Positions 24,911 through 32,959 of a DNA stretch of 36,173 nt are shown here, in pieces. The notes under the pieces are model-generated. The model was not told the origin of the DNA. It did no database searches and worked only from the letters and a program-made list of their open reading frames with translations. This stretch comes from Thomasclavelia sp. (GTDB taxonomy: Bacteria; Bacillota_I; Bacilli_A; Erysipelotrichales; Coprobacillaceae), in NCBI GenBank assembly GCA_028749475.1, contig JAQVWN010000018.1, forward strand, positions 1 to 36,173, written 5' to 3'. A program made the position numbers and the translations under genes. The first letter of the stretch is position 1; every line of letters begins with the position of its first letter.

Positions 24911-25845
24911 TGATGGAATTAGATGATATAAAATTTGAACCTAATGACTTTGAATTAGTTGGGGACAAACAAGACATCACTAAAGATGTTGTTACTCCTG
25001 ACCGTTCAAACTGGAAAGATATGTTATCTCGTTTTACAGCTAATAAAGGAGCTGTATTAGGGATAACTTTAATCGCAATTATTGTCTTACTTGCAATATT
25101 TGTACCTATTATTTCTAACTTTAAATATGATGATATAAATATGGCTTTAGCTGATATTCAACCAAATTTAACTCATTTATTTGGAACTGATGCTTATGGT
25201 AGAGACTTGTTTGTTCGTTGTTTCCAAGGAACACGTATCTCATTATTTATTGCTGTTGTTGCTGTTATTATTGATTTCTTTGTTGGAATGATTTATGGAC
25301 TAGTTTCAGGATATTTTGGTGGTAAGGTTGATGCTGTTATGCAACGTATCCAAGAAATATTCAACTCTATTCCAACTTTAGTTGTTCTTACAATTTTACT
25401 TACAATTATGAAATCTTCATTATTTACAGTAATCGTAGCTTTAATGTTTACTGAATGGATTGGAATGAGTCGTATTACTCGTGCTCAAGTTCTTAAAGTT
25501 AAAGAAGAAGAATTCGTTCTTGCCAGTAAAACATTAGGAGCTAGTAATATGTGGATTATCTTTAAAGCAATTCTTCCAAATATTATTGGACAATTAATTA
25601 TCATGTCAATGATGACTATTCCTAATGCTATCTTCTACGAAGCATATCTAGCCTTTGTAGGACTTGGACTTGCCGTACCGCAAGCTTCCCTTGGTACATT
25701 AGTAAATGATGGATTTAATAGTTTCCTTGTGTATCCATACCAAATGATTATTCCAGCAGTATTGCTTGCAATACTAATGCTTTCATTCAATATGTTTGGT
25801 GATGGTTTACGTGATGCATTAGATCCAACTATGAAGGAGATGTAG
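24910..25845 (+). CDS. oppC: Oligopeptide ABC transporter permease OppC
   Basis: The second channel protein, 311 residues, with a cytoplasmic N-terminal extension (about 1-45), a first membrane helix, the HLFGTDAYGRDLFVR motif in the first external loop, further helices and an EAA loop (EEEFVLASKTLGASNMWII), ending DALDPTMKEM. Start: ATG at 24910 overlaps the oppB stop; a second ATG follows at once, so either could serve. AGGAAAGGATG lies upstream. Three bases separate it from oppD. Confidence 0.95.
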   Translation: MMELDDIKFEPNDFELVGDKQDITKDVVTPDRSNWKDMLSRFTANKGAVLGITLIAIIVLLAIFVPIISNFKYDDINMALADIQPNLTHLFGTDAYGRDLFVRCFQGTRISLFIAVVAVIIDFFVGMIYGLVSGYFGGKVDAVMQRIQEIFNSIPTLVVLTILLTIMKSSLFTVIVALMFTEWIGMSRITRAQVLKVKEEEFVLASKTLGASNMWIIFKAILPNIIGQLIIMSMMTIPNAIFYEAYLAFVGLGLAVPQASLGTLVNDGFNSFLVYPYQMIIPAVLLAILMLSFNMFGDGLRDALDPTMKEM

Positions 25846-25848
25846 ACT

Positions 25849-27246
25849 ATGGCTGATAGAGAAAAAATATTAAGTATAAAAGATCTAAAAATCTCATTCA
25901 AAACTGATAATGGGAAAGTAAATGCTATTCGTGGTGTTGATTTTGACTTATATAAAGGTGAAACAATCGCTATTGTTGGTGAATCAGGATCTGGTAAATC
26001 TGTAACTACAAAAGCTATCATGGGAATTATGGCTAATAATGGAACTATTGATAGTGGTACTATTGAATACCATTGGAATGATGAATTAACTGGTGAACCA
26101 AAAGAAGTTGATATTGCAAAGCTTTCAGAAAACGAAGTTCAAAAAGAAATTCGTGGTAGAAAGATTGCCATGGTCTTTCAAGATCCAATGACATCTTTAA
26201 ATCCGACTACTCAAATTGGTAAACAAATTATGGAGCCAATGAAATATCACTATAAACGTGATAAAGAAGATGCAGTATCTGCAACTTATAAAGTAGTGGT
26301 ATCTAATAATAAAACTACTAAAGGTAATTTAAAAGAAACAGTTGCTCCAAGTAAAAAATACACTTTATTAACAGCTGATTATGAAGTAAATGTTGAAGAT
26401 GCTACTAAAGTAAAAACTAAAAAGGATTTGCTTGATTTAGGTGGAATTATCGCCATTCAAGGAGATAATGGAGCTAACTATCATCCAACTCTTACATGTG
26501 AAGGGTTAGAAGATATTAAAGCTGGTAAACCTGGAGAATATGAATGTAGTGTTTCATATGGTACTTCAGATGATTACTACACTAGAGCATTAGAATTATT
26601 AGAATTAGTAGGTATTACTGATGCTGAAAAAAGAATGAAGAATTATCCTCACCAATTATCTGGAGGAATGAGACAAAGGGTAGTAATCGCTATTGCTTTA
26701 TCTTGCGATCCTTATGTGTTAATTTGTGATGAACCTACAACTGCTTTAGATGTTACAATTCAAGCAAAGATTCTAGAATTAATTCAAGATATTCAAAAGA
26801 AAGAAAACCTTTCTGTAATTTATATTACTCATGACCTTGGAGTTGTTGCTAAAGTAGCTGATTATATTAATGTTATGTATGCAGGTAGAATTGTCGAAAA
26901 GGGAACTATCGATGAAATCTTCTATGATCCTCGTCATCCATATACATGGGGACTTCTTTCAGCTATGCCAGATTTAGATACTGATGATCAAGAATTATAT
27001 ACAATTCCTGGTACTCCACCAAATCTAGCTCAACCTATTAAAGGAGATGCCTTTGCACCTCGTAATAGATATGCATTAAATATTGATTTAAGATTAGAAC
27101 CACCAATGTTTGATGTTGAAGGTAGTAAAACTCACAAAGTAGCAAGTTGGTTAATGCATCCAAATGCTCCTAAAGTAGAAATGCCTAAAGAACTTAAAAA
27201 TCGTTTAGAACATATGGAAAAGGCAGGTGATACAAATGGAAAATAA
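25849..27246 (+). CDS. oppD: Oligopeptide transporter ATPase OppD with an Ig-like insertion
   Basis: One of the two ATPases of the Opp importer, on the cytoplasmic face. Walker A GESGSGKS (44-51), Q-loop VFQDPMTSLNP (109-119), signature LSGGMRQR (270-277) and Walker B LICDEPTTALD (291-301) are intact, and the C-terminal peptide-transporter extension is present (APRNRYALNID, about 403-413). At 465 residues it is about 100 longer than usual (330-360). The excess is one block at about residues 143-243, between the Q-loop and signature, in the helical domain. It resembles a bacterial Ig-like domain of the DUF5011 type, including LEDIKAGKPGEYECSVSYG. Such domains are normally extracellular. The reading frame is continuous, so this is not a sequencing frameshift. 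It overlaps oppF by 11 bases. Confidence 0.93.
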   Translation: MADREKILSIKDLKISFKTDNGKVNAIRGVDFDLYKGETIAIVGESGSGKSVTTKAIMGIMANNGTIDSGTIEYHWNDELTGEPKEVDIAKLSENEVQKEIRGRKIAMVFQDPMTSLNPTTQIGKQIMEPMKYHYKRDKEDAVSATYKVVVSNNKTTKGNLKETVAPSKKYTLLTADYEVNVEDATKVKTKKDLLDLGGIIAIQGDNGANYHPTLTCEGLEDIKAGKPGEYECSVSYGTSDDYYTRALELLELVGITDAEKRMKNYPHQLSGGMRQRVVIAIALSCDPYVLICDEPTTALDVTIQAKILELIQDIQKKENLSVIYITHDLGVVAKVADYINVMYAGRIVEKGTIDEIFYDPRHPYTWGLLSAMPDLDTDDQELYTIPGTPPNLAQPIKGDAFAPRNRYALNIDLRLEPPMFDVEGSKTHKVASWLMHPNAPKVEMPKELKNRLEHMEKAGDTNGK

Positions 27247-28165
27247 AGAAGAACCTATTTTAGTTGTTAAGAATTTAAAACAACACTTTAGAATGTCTAG
27301 AAAATTTACAGTTAAAGCTGTTGATGGAATTTCATTTGAAATTAGACCAGGTGAAACTTATGGATTAGTAGGAGAATCAGGTTCTGGTAAATCTACTACT
27401 GGTCGTTCAATTATTCGTTTGTATAAACCAACTGCTGGTGAAGTAATTTTTAATGGTGAAAACATCTCTGGTAAGATGTCTAAAAAAGCTATCAAAGAAC
27501 TTCGTACAAACATGCAAATGATTTTCCAAGATCCAATGGCTTGTTTAAATCCTCGTAAAAAGGTTATTGATATTATAGCTGAAGGACTTGATATTCATCA
27601 TGAATATAAAGATGAAGAAGATCGTAAACAAAAAGTTTATGATATCTTAGAATTAGTTGGATTATCTAAAGAACATGCTACTAGATATCCTCATCAATTC
27701 TCTGGTGGTCAACGTCAAAGAATTGGGATTGCTAGAGCGTTAATTATGAATCCAGACCTAATTATTGCTGATGAAGCAATATCAGCTCTAGATGTATCTA
27801 TTCAAGCTCAAGTAGTTAACTTAATGAAAAAGATTCAAAAAGATACTAATACAGCTTATTTATTTATAGCTCATGACTTATCAATGGTTAAGTATATTTC
27901 TGATAATATTGGTGTTTTACATTTAGGACACTTAGTTGAAACTGGAACTACTGAAGAAATCTTCAATAATCCAACTCATCCATACACTAAGTCATTATTA
28001 AGTGCTATTCCAATTCCTAATCCAAGAGTTGAAAAAACTCGTAAAGCTTATGAATATGATTATGATAATAATGATATTAATTATGAAAAAGGAACTAGTC
28101 ATTTAATCGATGGTACTCATTATGTTTTAGCAACTGATGAAGAATTTAAAGAATGGACTAAATAA
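27236..28165 (+). CDS. oppF: Oligopeptide transporter ATPase OppF
   Basis: The second Opp ATPase, 309 residues, the normal length, without the insertion found in OppD. It has Walker A GESGSGKST, Q-loop IFQDPMACLNPRK, signature FSGGQRQRIGIARAL, Walker B LIIADEAISALD and the C-terminal peptide-transporter segment (HPYTKSLLSAIPIPNP) ending EEFKEWTK. The ATG at 27236 follows AGGTGA and overlaps oppD by 11 bases. It ends the opp operon at a strong bidirectional terminator. Confidence 0.95.
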   Translation: MENKEEPILVVKNLKQHFRMSRKFTVKAVDGISFEIRPGETYGLVGESGSGKSTTGRSIIRLYKPTAGEVIFNGENISGKMSKKAIKELRTNMQMIFQDPMACLNPRKKVIDIIAEGLDIHHEYKDEEDRKQKVYDILELVGLSKEHATRYPHQFSGGQRQRIGIARALIMNPDLIIADEAISALDVSIQAQVVNLMKKIQKDTNTAYLFIAHDLSMVKYISDNIGVLHLGHLVETGTTEEIFNNPTHPYTKSLLSAIPIPNPRVEKTRKAYEYDYDNNDINYEKGTSHLIDGTHYVLATDEEFKEWTK

Positions 28166-28197
28166 AAAAAGGGCACATCCAATTGGATGTGCCTTTT
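28164..28197. terminator. Bidirectional terminator between oppF and the lipid kinase
   Basis: GGCACATCC (28172-28180) pairs with GGATGTGCC (28185-28193) over AATT. The plus strand ends in TTTT; on the minus strand a run of seven T's follows the stem, serving the convergent lipid-kinase gene. Confidence 0.9.
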
Positions 28198-28198
28198 A

Positions 28199-29101
28199 CT
28201 ATGGAATTATTATATTGATAGCGTTATGAATATTAGTTATTTTAACAGGGAAATTACATCCTTCTTCACCATCCACATCAATCTTTAATGTATCATTGTT
28301 TGAACAAGTTATTTCAATGTTACTTCCTTGATCAAATATTACAAATGGACTATCAGAATGTTTTCCAAATCTAAAATCTTTAATTAAAGCAAGTAAGTCA
28401 GTTACCGAACATTTTTTAATAATAGCGATATCAAGCTTACCATCTGTAATATCAGCATAAGGCATAATATCATCAAAACCACCAACCCGATTAGTATTGG
28501 TAACGGCAAATAAGTAAGAATCAACATCTTTGTATTCATGATCATCCACTTTAATACTTAGTTTTAAATCGGTTCTCAGTTGAGAAGAAAGATTAACTAA
28601 ACCATTAAAATAGTAAGCTAAAGGACCAAATTTCTTTTTATCTTCCTTACTTACAACAAAACTTATATCGGCAAACATTCCGCCAGCAGCCACATTAATA
28701 AAATAGTTATCATTAATCTTACCAATATCGCTAGTAATTATATGATTGTTTTTAATTAAGTTAACTATTCCAGTAATATCATTGGGGATGCCTAAGTAGT
28801 TTGCAAAGTCATTAACAGTCCCAGCAGCTAATATAACTAAAGGTGTTTTTTTATTGGAATCAACCATTCCAGAAGCTACTTCATTTAAAGTCCCATCGCC
28901 ACCTACACTTATAATATAATCATATATATTATCATCCACCTCTTTAGCTTTATTATAAGCATCATTTTTTTTACTAGTATAGAAAACATCAATATGATTA
29001 ACTATTTCTTCTAAAACTAATTGACCAATTATTTTATCTAATTTTTCTTGGATTATTTCTTTTCCACTACTAGGATTAATAATAAATAAAGCCTTACTCA
29101 T
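28199..29101 (-). CDS. DagK/YegS-family lipid kinase
   Basis: This soluble, membrane-associated enzyme likely phosphorylates diacylglycerol to phosphatidic acid, recycling diacylglycerol from envelope synthesis. The 300 residues show KALFIINPSSGK at the start, GGDGTLNEV (67-75), AAGTVNDFANYLGIP and the C-terminal KIDVDGEEG segment, all diagnostic. The ATG at 29101 has only a weak GGGA upstream, whereas a 13-codon frame with a strong AGGAG overlaps this start, suggesting coupled translation. It converges on the opp operon and is divergent from rnhA. Confidence 0.9.
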   Translation of the reverse strand: MSKALFIINPSSGKEIIQEKLDKIIGQLVLEEIVNHIDVFYTSKKNDAYNKAKEVDDNIYDYIISVGGDGTLNEVASGMVDSNKKTPLVILAAGTVNDFANYLGIPNDITGIVNLIKNNHIITSDIGKINDNYFINVAAGGMFADISFVVSKEDKKKFGPLAYYFNGLVNLSSQLRTDLKLSIKVDDHEYKDVDSYLFAVTNTNRVGGFDDIMPYADITDGKLDIAIIKKCSVTDLLALIKDFRFGKHSDSPFVIFDQGSNIEITCSNNDTLKIDVDGEEGCNFPVKITNIHNAINIIIP

Positions 29102-29135
29102 TATTTATCCCGGTATTTAATCTATATTTAATCAT
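29094..29135 (-). CDS. Possible 13-residue leader peptide overlapping the lipid-kinase start
   Basis: On the minus strand AGGAG (29147-29143) is seven bases before an ATG at 29135 that opens a 13-codon frame (MIKYRLNTGINNE) ending in TAA at 29096-29094. The stop lies just inside the lipid-kinase gene in another frame, so ribosomes finishing the short frame could restart at the ATG at 29101. A TATAAT lies upstream at 29165-29160. No peptide homology is claimed; a chance frame is possible, but the ribosome site is much better than that of the kinase. Confidence 0.45.
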   Translation of the reverse strand: MIKYRLNTGINNE

Positions 29136-29194
29136 TGTATTTCTCCTAGTATTAAAGTAATTATAATATTTTATTAATAATAATTAAATAGTTG

Positions 29195-29222
29195 TTTACT
29201 TAAATATTAATTTTGATAAAAT
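29195..29222 (+). promoter_or_regulatory. Promoter giving a near-leaderless rnhA transcript
   Basis: TTTACT (29195-29200), 16-base spacer and TAAAAT (29217-29222). Transcription should start at about 29229, one base before the rnhA ATG. No ribosome site is present between. Confidence 0.5.
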
Positions 29223-29229
29223 TTATTAT

Positions 29230-29817
29230 ATGAGTAAATACTACGCAATCAAAAAAGGTCGTAAGACAGGAATATTTAACACTTGGAATGAATGTAAAAG
29301 CTATGTTGATGGTTATTCAGGGGCTGTTTATAAATCATTTAATTCTAAAGAAGAAGCTGATAATTATTTAAATCAAATAGAAATCAATAAGGATATTGAA
29401 GGACTTATTGCCTATGTTGATGGATCATATAACATCAAAACGAAAGAATATGGTTATGGTTGTGTTTTGATAGATGATGGTAAAGTAGTTCAAACATTAT
29501 CTAATAAAGGTAATAATAAAGATTATGCTTCCATGAGGAATGTGGCAGGAGAAATTCTTGGAAGTCTTAAAGCTATTGAATATGCCTTAAATAATAACTA
29601 TCCTGGCATAATGATTTATTATGATTATGAAGGAATTGAAAAATGGGCTAATGGTTCTTGGAAAGCAAGCAAAGAAGGAACTAAAGAATATGTCTCACTT
29701 ATTAATAAGTATTCTACTAATATCGATATTGGTTTTATCAAAGTGCTAGCTCATAGTGGTGATACATATAATGAAATGGCTGATCAATTAGCTAAAAAAT
29801 CAGTAGGAGTTAAATAA
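29230..29817 (+). CDS. rnhA: Ribonuclease H with N-terminal viroplasmin domain
   Basis: RNase H cleaves the RNA strand of RNA-DNA hybrids. The 195-residue protein has an N-terminal hybrid-binding (viroplasmin) domain of about 45 residues (YYAIKKGRKTGIFNTWNECK), a short linker, and an RNase H1-type catalytic domain with D64 (AYVDGS), E108, D132, H175 and D185 (the DEDD set plus His). The ATG at 29230 has no ribosome site and sits about eight bases after a -10 box, so the message is probably leaderless. Its stop overlaps the nuclease start (TAATG). Confidence 0.92.
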   Translation: MSKYYAIKKGRKTGIFNTWNECKSYVDGYSGAVYKSFNSKEEADNYLNQIEINKDIEGLIAYVDGSYNIKTKEYGYGCVLIDDGKVVQTLSNKGNNKDYASMRNVAGEILGSLKAIEYALNNNYPGIMIYYDYEGIEKWANGSWKASKEGTKEYVSLINKYSTNIDIGFIKVLAHSGDTYNEMADQLAKKSVGVK

Positions 29818-30317
29818 TGAATAAAGCTTTAAATAAGAAATTATCTAAAAGCTTTATTTTTGTTCTCATATTATTTTCTTTATTTATCTATTCTTTTTCT
29901 TTAAATTCAAATACTTCTAAGATAACTAGTTATAAGGTTCAATTAGAAAAAGTTATTGATGGAGATAGTGTGTACTTTAAAAAGGGAAAAGAAAAAATAG
30001 AAGTAAGATTAATTTATATCGATACTCCCGAATATAATGAATATTACGGAAAAGAGGCTAAAGAGTTTACAAATACTAAACTTAAAGAGGCTAAAAGTAT
30101 TATTTTAAAACTAAATAAAAAAGGAAATAAATATGACAAGTATAATCGTTTATTAGCTTGGGTATTTGTTGATGATAAACTTCTTCAAGAACAACTAGTA
30201 GTAAATGGTTATGTTAAAAAGTTTTATGATTATGGATATAGTTATGATTATAAGAGTAATTTGATTAAAGCTTTAAAGATAGCTAAACATAATAAAGTAG
30301 GTTTATATGCAAAATAA
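29817..30317 (+). CDS. Thermonuclease-family (SNase) protein with N-terminal membrane anchor
   Basis: The 166-residue protein has an N-terminal hydrophobic segment (about 12-30) acting as a signal peptide or anchor, then a staphylococcal-nuclease fold (about 38-166). The active-site residues of S. aureus nuclease are all matched: R64, D69 and E72 in VRLIYIDTPE and R111 in KYNRLLAW. It should cut DNA and RNA outside the membrane using calcium. It overlaps rnhA as TAATG, so the two nucleases are translated together. No clear cleavage site is seen, so it may remain membrane-bound. Confidence 0.9.
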   Translation: MNKALNKKLSKSFIFVLILFSLFIYSFSLNSNTSKITSYKVQLEKVIDGDSVYFKKGKEKIEVRLIYIDTPEYNEYYGKEAKEFTNTKLKEAKSIILKLNKKGNKYDKYNRLLAWVFVDDKLLQEQLVVNGYVKKFYDYGYSYDYKSNLIKALKIAKHNKVGLYAK

Positions 30318-30320
30318 AAA

Positions 30321-30341
30321 AACATCCAAGGATGCTTTTTA
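30321..30341. terminator. Weak hairpin between convergent genes
   Basis: CATC/GATG with flanking A/T pairs around CAAG, followed by TTTTT on the plus strand. It is short but lies between the nuclease gene and the convergent small membrane protein. Confidence 0.5.
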
Positions 30342-30346
30342 TTATA

Positions 30347-30634
30347 TTATTTAGCTTTCTTCTTATCTTTTTTCTTTAAGAAGAATAAAACAATTAATAC
30401 TACAACTGCACTAGCTGCAAATGTGTAGTATAGAGTTGGTGTAATTGCATGAGTAGTAGTATACCAACCAGATAAATCAGCAATCTTATCATATAACTTA
30501 ACCATCGCAAAGGCGAAAGTAAATGTACCTAGTAATCCAAATACAAACTTAAAGAATTTATTAAAAACATCTTTAAATAAGATTAATGATGATAGACAAC
30601 ATGCAGCAATGAAAATATTTATACAAAAATACAT
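30347..30634 (-). CDS. Small membrane protein, unknown function
   Basis: I do not recognise this 95-residue protein. It has two or three hydrophobic segments (about 3-20, 28-46 and 68-86) and ends in a strongly basic tail (KKKDKKKAK), which by the positive-inside rule should be cytoplasmic. GGAGG precedes the ATG at 30634 at a slightly long spacing, supporting it as a real gene. It is transcribed alone, divergent from a glycosyltransferase and convergent with the nuclease gene. Confidence 0.75.
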   Translation of the reverse strand: MYFCINIFIAACCLSSLILFKDVFNKFFKFVFGLLGTFTFAFAMVKLYDKIADLSGWYTTTHAITPTLYYTFAASAVVVLIVLFFLKKKDKKKAK

Positions 30635-30752
30635 AAAAAAACCTCCTTATTAACGAAATAAATTTATCACAATTAACATATAAATGCAATATAACATTTA
30701 AATGAAAAGGTCATTTATGATATTATATTAATAATGAAAAAAAGGAGGAACT

Positions 30753-31700
30753 ATGAAAGTTCTTACAATTTGTATACCATGTCATAATAACTTACAAGAA
30801 ATGCATAAAGCAATTGGATCATGTTTACTCATGATAGATGACATTCAATTATTATTAGTAGATGAAAATAGTGATGATTCAACGTATGATGTTTTACTAG
30901 AATATCAAAATGAATATCCTAATGATATTAAAGTAATTAAACTAGATCATGAAAATATGAGTTATTTAGATATTAGAGATAGTATTGATGGTTTATATTT
31001 TAAACTACTTCGAGCAACATCATATTTCAAGAAGGGATCACTCGTTACTTTAGTAGAAACTTTACAAGATTTTATCAGAGTTCAAGCTAACCTAGATTTA
31101 GTCATCAATGATTATCAAATAGAAAGAGAAACGAAGAAACCTCTAAAGTATTCATTTGATAAAATATTAAAAACTGAAAAGTTATTAGGTTGGCACTCTA
31201 AAGGAGTATCAACAATATTTAACTATAAAGCAATAACGATTAAGACTTCAATATTTAAAAAAGCATTTGATACATATCCTAACCTAGGTAACTATTTATT
31301 TGATAGCATTGGTTATAATGGATTAGAGGAAATCAACTCTTTATATTATTTAGAAGAAGTTCTATATACTCAAGCAGATAAGCATAAGCATCCAAAAGAT
31401 TATTATGTATTGGCTTCTGCTTTAATTGCAACTTATCATGCGGACTCTTTAAAATCGCATAATAAGAGAATATATTCCCGCAAATATCTAACAAGTTACG
31501 CTTTAAAAGCTTTAGTTCAACTACTTGATCATGATGATTATTGTCGAGCTGAAGATCTACTTCAACAAATTTCTTTACAACCAAAACTGGCTAAAAGGCT
31601 TAATAAAGAAATGTATGGTAATGTTATGAGTGTAAATAAACTAATATCAGTAAACAAAAACAAATTACTTAGAAAAAAAGTAGAAAAGATTGATTTCTAA
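30753..31700 (+). CDS. Family 2-like glycosyltransferase
   Basis: The N-terminus VLTICIPCHNNLQEMHKAI and the following LLLVDENSDDSTYDVL are the nucleotide-sugar-binding start of a GT-A (GT2) fold; substrate and product are unknown. The 315-residue protein lacks membrane helices. The usual DxD after strand 4 is not obvious (VINDYQ is the nearest), and the C-terminal 100 residues are helical and basic (LLRKKVEKIDF). AAGGAGGA precedes the ATG. It may be an envelope polysaccharide enzyme or a degenerate member; no glycan gene cluster surrounds it. Confidence 0.75.
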   Translation: MKVLTICIPCHNNLQEMHKAIGSCLLMIDDIQLLLVDENSDDSTYDVLLEYQNEYPNDIKVIKLDHENMSYLDIRDSIDGLYFKLLRATSYFKKGSLVTLVETLQDFIRVQANLDLVINDYQIERETKKPLKYSFDKILKTEKLLGWHSKGVSTIFNYKAITIKTSIFKKAFDTYPNLGNYLFDSIGYNGLEEINSLYYLEEVLYTQADKHKHPKDYYVLASALIATYHADSLKSHNKRIYSRKYLTSYALKALVQLLDHDDYCRAEDLLQQISLQPKLAKRLNKEMYGNVMSVNKLISVNKNKLLRKKVEKIDF

Positions 31701-31813
31701 AATATACAAATTATTTTTATAAAAAGCATAAATATATTATAGTCATTAAGATTGGTTATCATATAACTTGCGTAAAAGCCAAAATTAATTAAACTATAAC
31801 AAAGGAGTTAATT

Positions 31814-32353
31814 GTGCAAAAGACTTTAATAAAAAAAATAAAAGAATCAGATCCAGCTAGTCGTAATTATTTAAATATATTAATAAATTATCCAGGCTTA
31901 CATGCCATGTTCTTTTTTAGGATAAATCATTTCTTATGGAAAACATGTCATTTAAAACTAATCGCCAGGTTTCTTTCTCAAATATGTCGTATCTTTACGG
32001 GAATAGAAATTCATCCTGGTGCCACTATTGGCCATCGTTTATTTATTGATCATGGAATGGGAGTAGTAATTGGTGAAACTAGTATCATTGGTGATGATTG
32101 TCAGTTATATCAAGGAGTAACTCTTGGTGGTGTAGGAACTGGTGAACATACTTGTAAAAGACATCCAACATTAATGGATAATGTGATGGTAAGTTGTGGA
32201 GCCAAAGTAATAGGAGATGTAACTATTGGTAGTAATTCAATTGTTGGAGCTCAAACAGTAGTCGTTAAAGATGTACCAGAAAATTGTACTGTTGTTGGAG
32301 TCCCTGCTTATATAGTTCGAGAAAATGGAAAAAGGATTAATAAAAAGTTATAA
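31814..32353 (+). CDS. cysE: Serine O-acetyltransferase
   Basis: CysE acetylates L-serine with acetyl-CoA to give O-acetylserine for cysteine synthesis. The 179-residue form is short, as in Gram-positive species, with a helical N-terminal part (about 1-60) and a left-handed beta helix of hexapeptide repeats ([43 protein letters not shown]). The catalytic [11 protein letters not shown] segment and the TLGGVGTG loop are present. It starts with GTG at 31814, eight bases after AAAGGAG. The 113-base gap before it is too short for a T-box, and no clear promoter could be fixed. It overlaps the PAP2 gene by 29 bases. Confidence 0.95.
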   Translation: MQKTLIKKIKESDPASRNYLNILINYPGLHAMFFFRINHFLWKTCHLKLIARFLSQICRIFTGIEIHPGATIGHRLFIDHGMGVVIGETSIIGDDCQLYQGVTLGGVGTGEHTCKRHPTLMDNVMVSCGAKVIGDVTIGSNSIVGAQTVVVKDVPENCTVVGVPAYIVRENGKRINKKL

Positions 32354-32927
32354 AAAGTATTACTTTGTAATACCTTTATTTATAGCAATTATCTGGACCA
32401 TATTAGTAGCGGTACATTGCTTTGATAATATTGATCAAAGTATTACTAATATGTTTGTATCAATAAGGAATCCACTTCTAACTCAAATATTTAAACTAGC
32501 TTCTGATTTTGGCTCTGTTTGGTTTTATATTGTAGCCACAATTATATTTTTTAGTAAATATAAAAAAGAATCTATTACTTGGTTAGTTAATTTAGGAGTT
32601 ATTCAAGTAATTAATAGAATAATAAAAATCATAATTAGAAGACCACGGCCATCTAAATCATTACGTTTAGTAGTTGAACATAATTATTCGTTTCCTAGTG
32701 CTCATGCCATGTGTGCTAGCGTAGCTTATGGTTTATTAATTTGTAAACTAGGTAAATTAGATCTTAAGTATAAAAGACTTTATCAAGGATTACTTTCACT
32801 AGTTATTTTAATGATTTTAATATCAAGAGTATATCTTGGCGTCCACTATGCATCAGATGTAATAGGTGGATTATTATTTGGGATAGCGTATACTTTATTT
32901 ATTAACTATAACACCTCATTTAATTAG
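32325..32927 (+). CDS. PAP2-family membrane phosphatase
   Basis: This integral membrane phosphatase may act on undecaprenyl diphosphate or phosphatidic acid/phosphatidylglycerol phosphate; the family is mixed. The 200-residue protein has about five or six membrane helices and all three acid-phosphatase motifs: K101 to R107-P108 region (KIIIRRPRP), PSAH (124-127) and [12 protein letters not shown] (167-178). The ATG at 32325 overlaps the cysE end by 29 bases with only GAGAAA upstream, so translation may be coupled to cysE. BacA-like or PgpB-like use cannot be decided. Confidence 0.9.
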   Translation: MEKGLIKSYKKYYFVIPLFIAIIWTILVAVHCFDNIDQSITNMFVSIRNPLLTQIFKLASDFGSVWFYIVATIIFFSKYKKESITWLVNLGVIQVINRIIKIIIRRPRPSKSLRLVVEHNYSFPSAHAMCASVAYGLLICKLGKLDLKYKRLYQGLLSLVILMILISRVYLGVHYASDVIGGLLFGIAYTLFINYNTSFN

Positions 32928-32959
32928 TTCTATAAGATGTTATAAAAAGAGAGGTTAAA

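Noticed and set aside
25635-26021. 128-codon open frame on the minus strand across the oppC/oppD junction
   Set aside because: It is antisense to two clear transporter genes, has no ribosome site, and its protein resembles no ordered domain. It is a by-product of coding bias.
26275-26577. Frameshift or assembly error as the cause of the OppD insertion
   Set aside because: The frame is open and continuous on both sides, all ATPase motifs are intact, and the codon use of the insert matches the rest of the gene.
31701-31813. Possible T-box leader before cysE
   Set aside because: The 113-base gap is too short and has no T-box sequence or terminator stem. No clear promoter could be placed there either.
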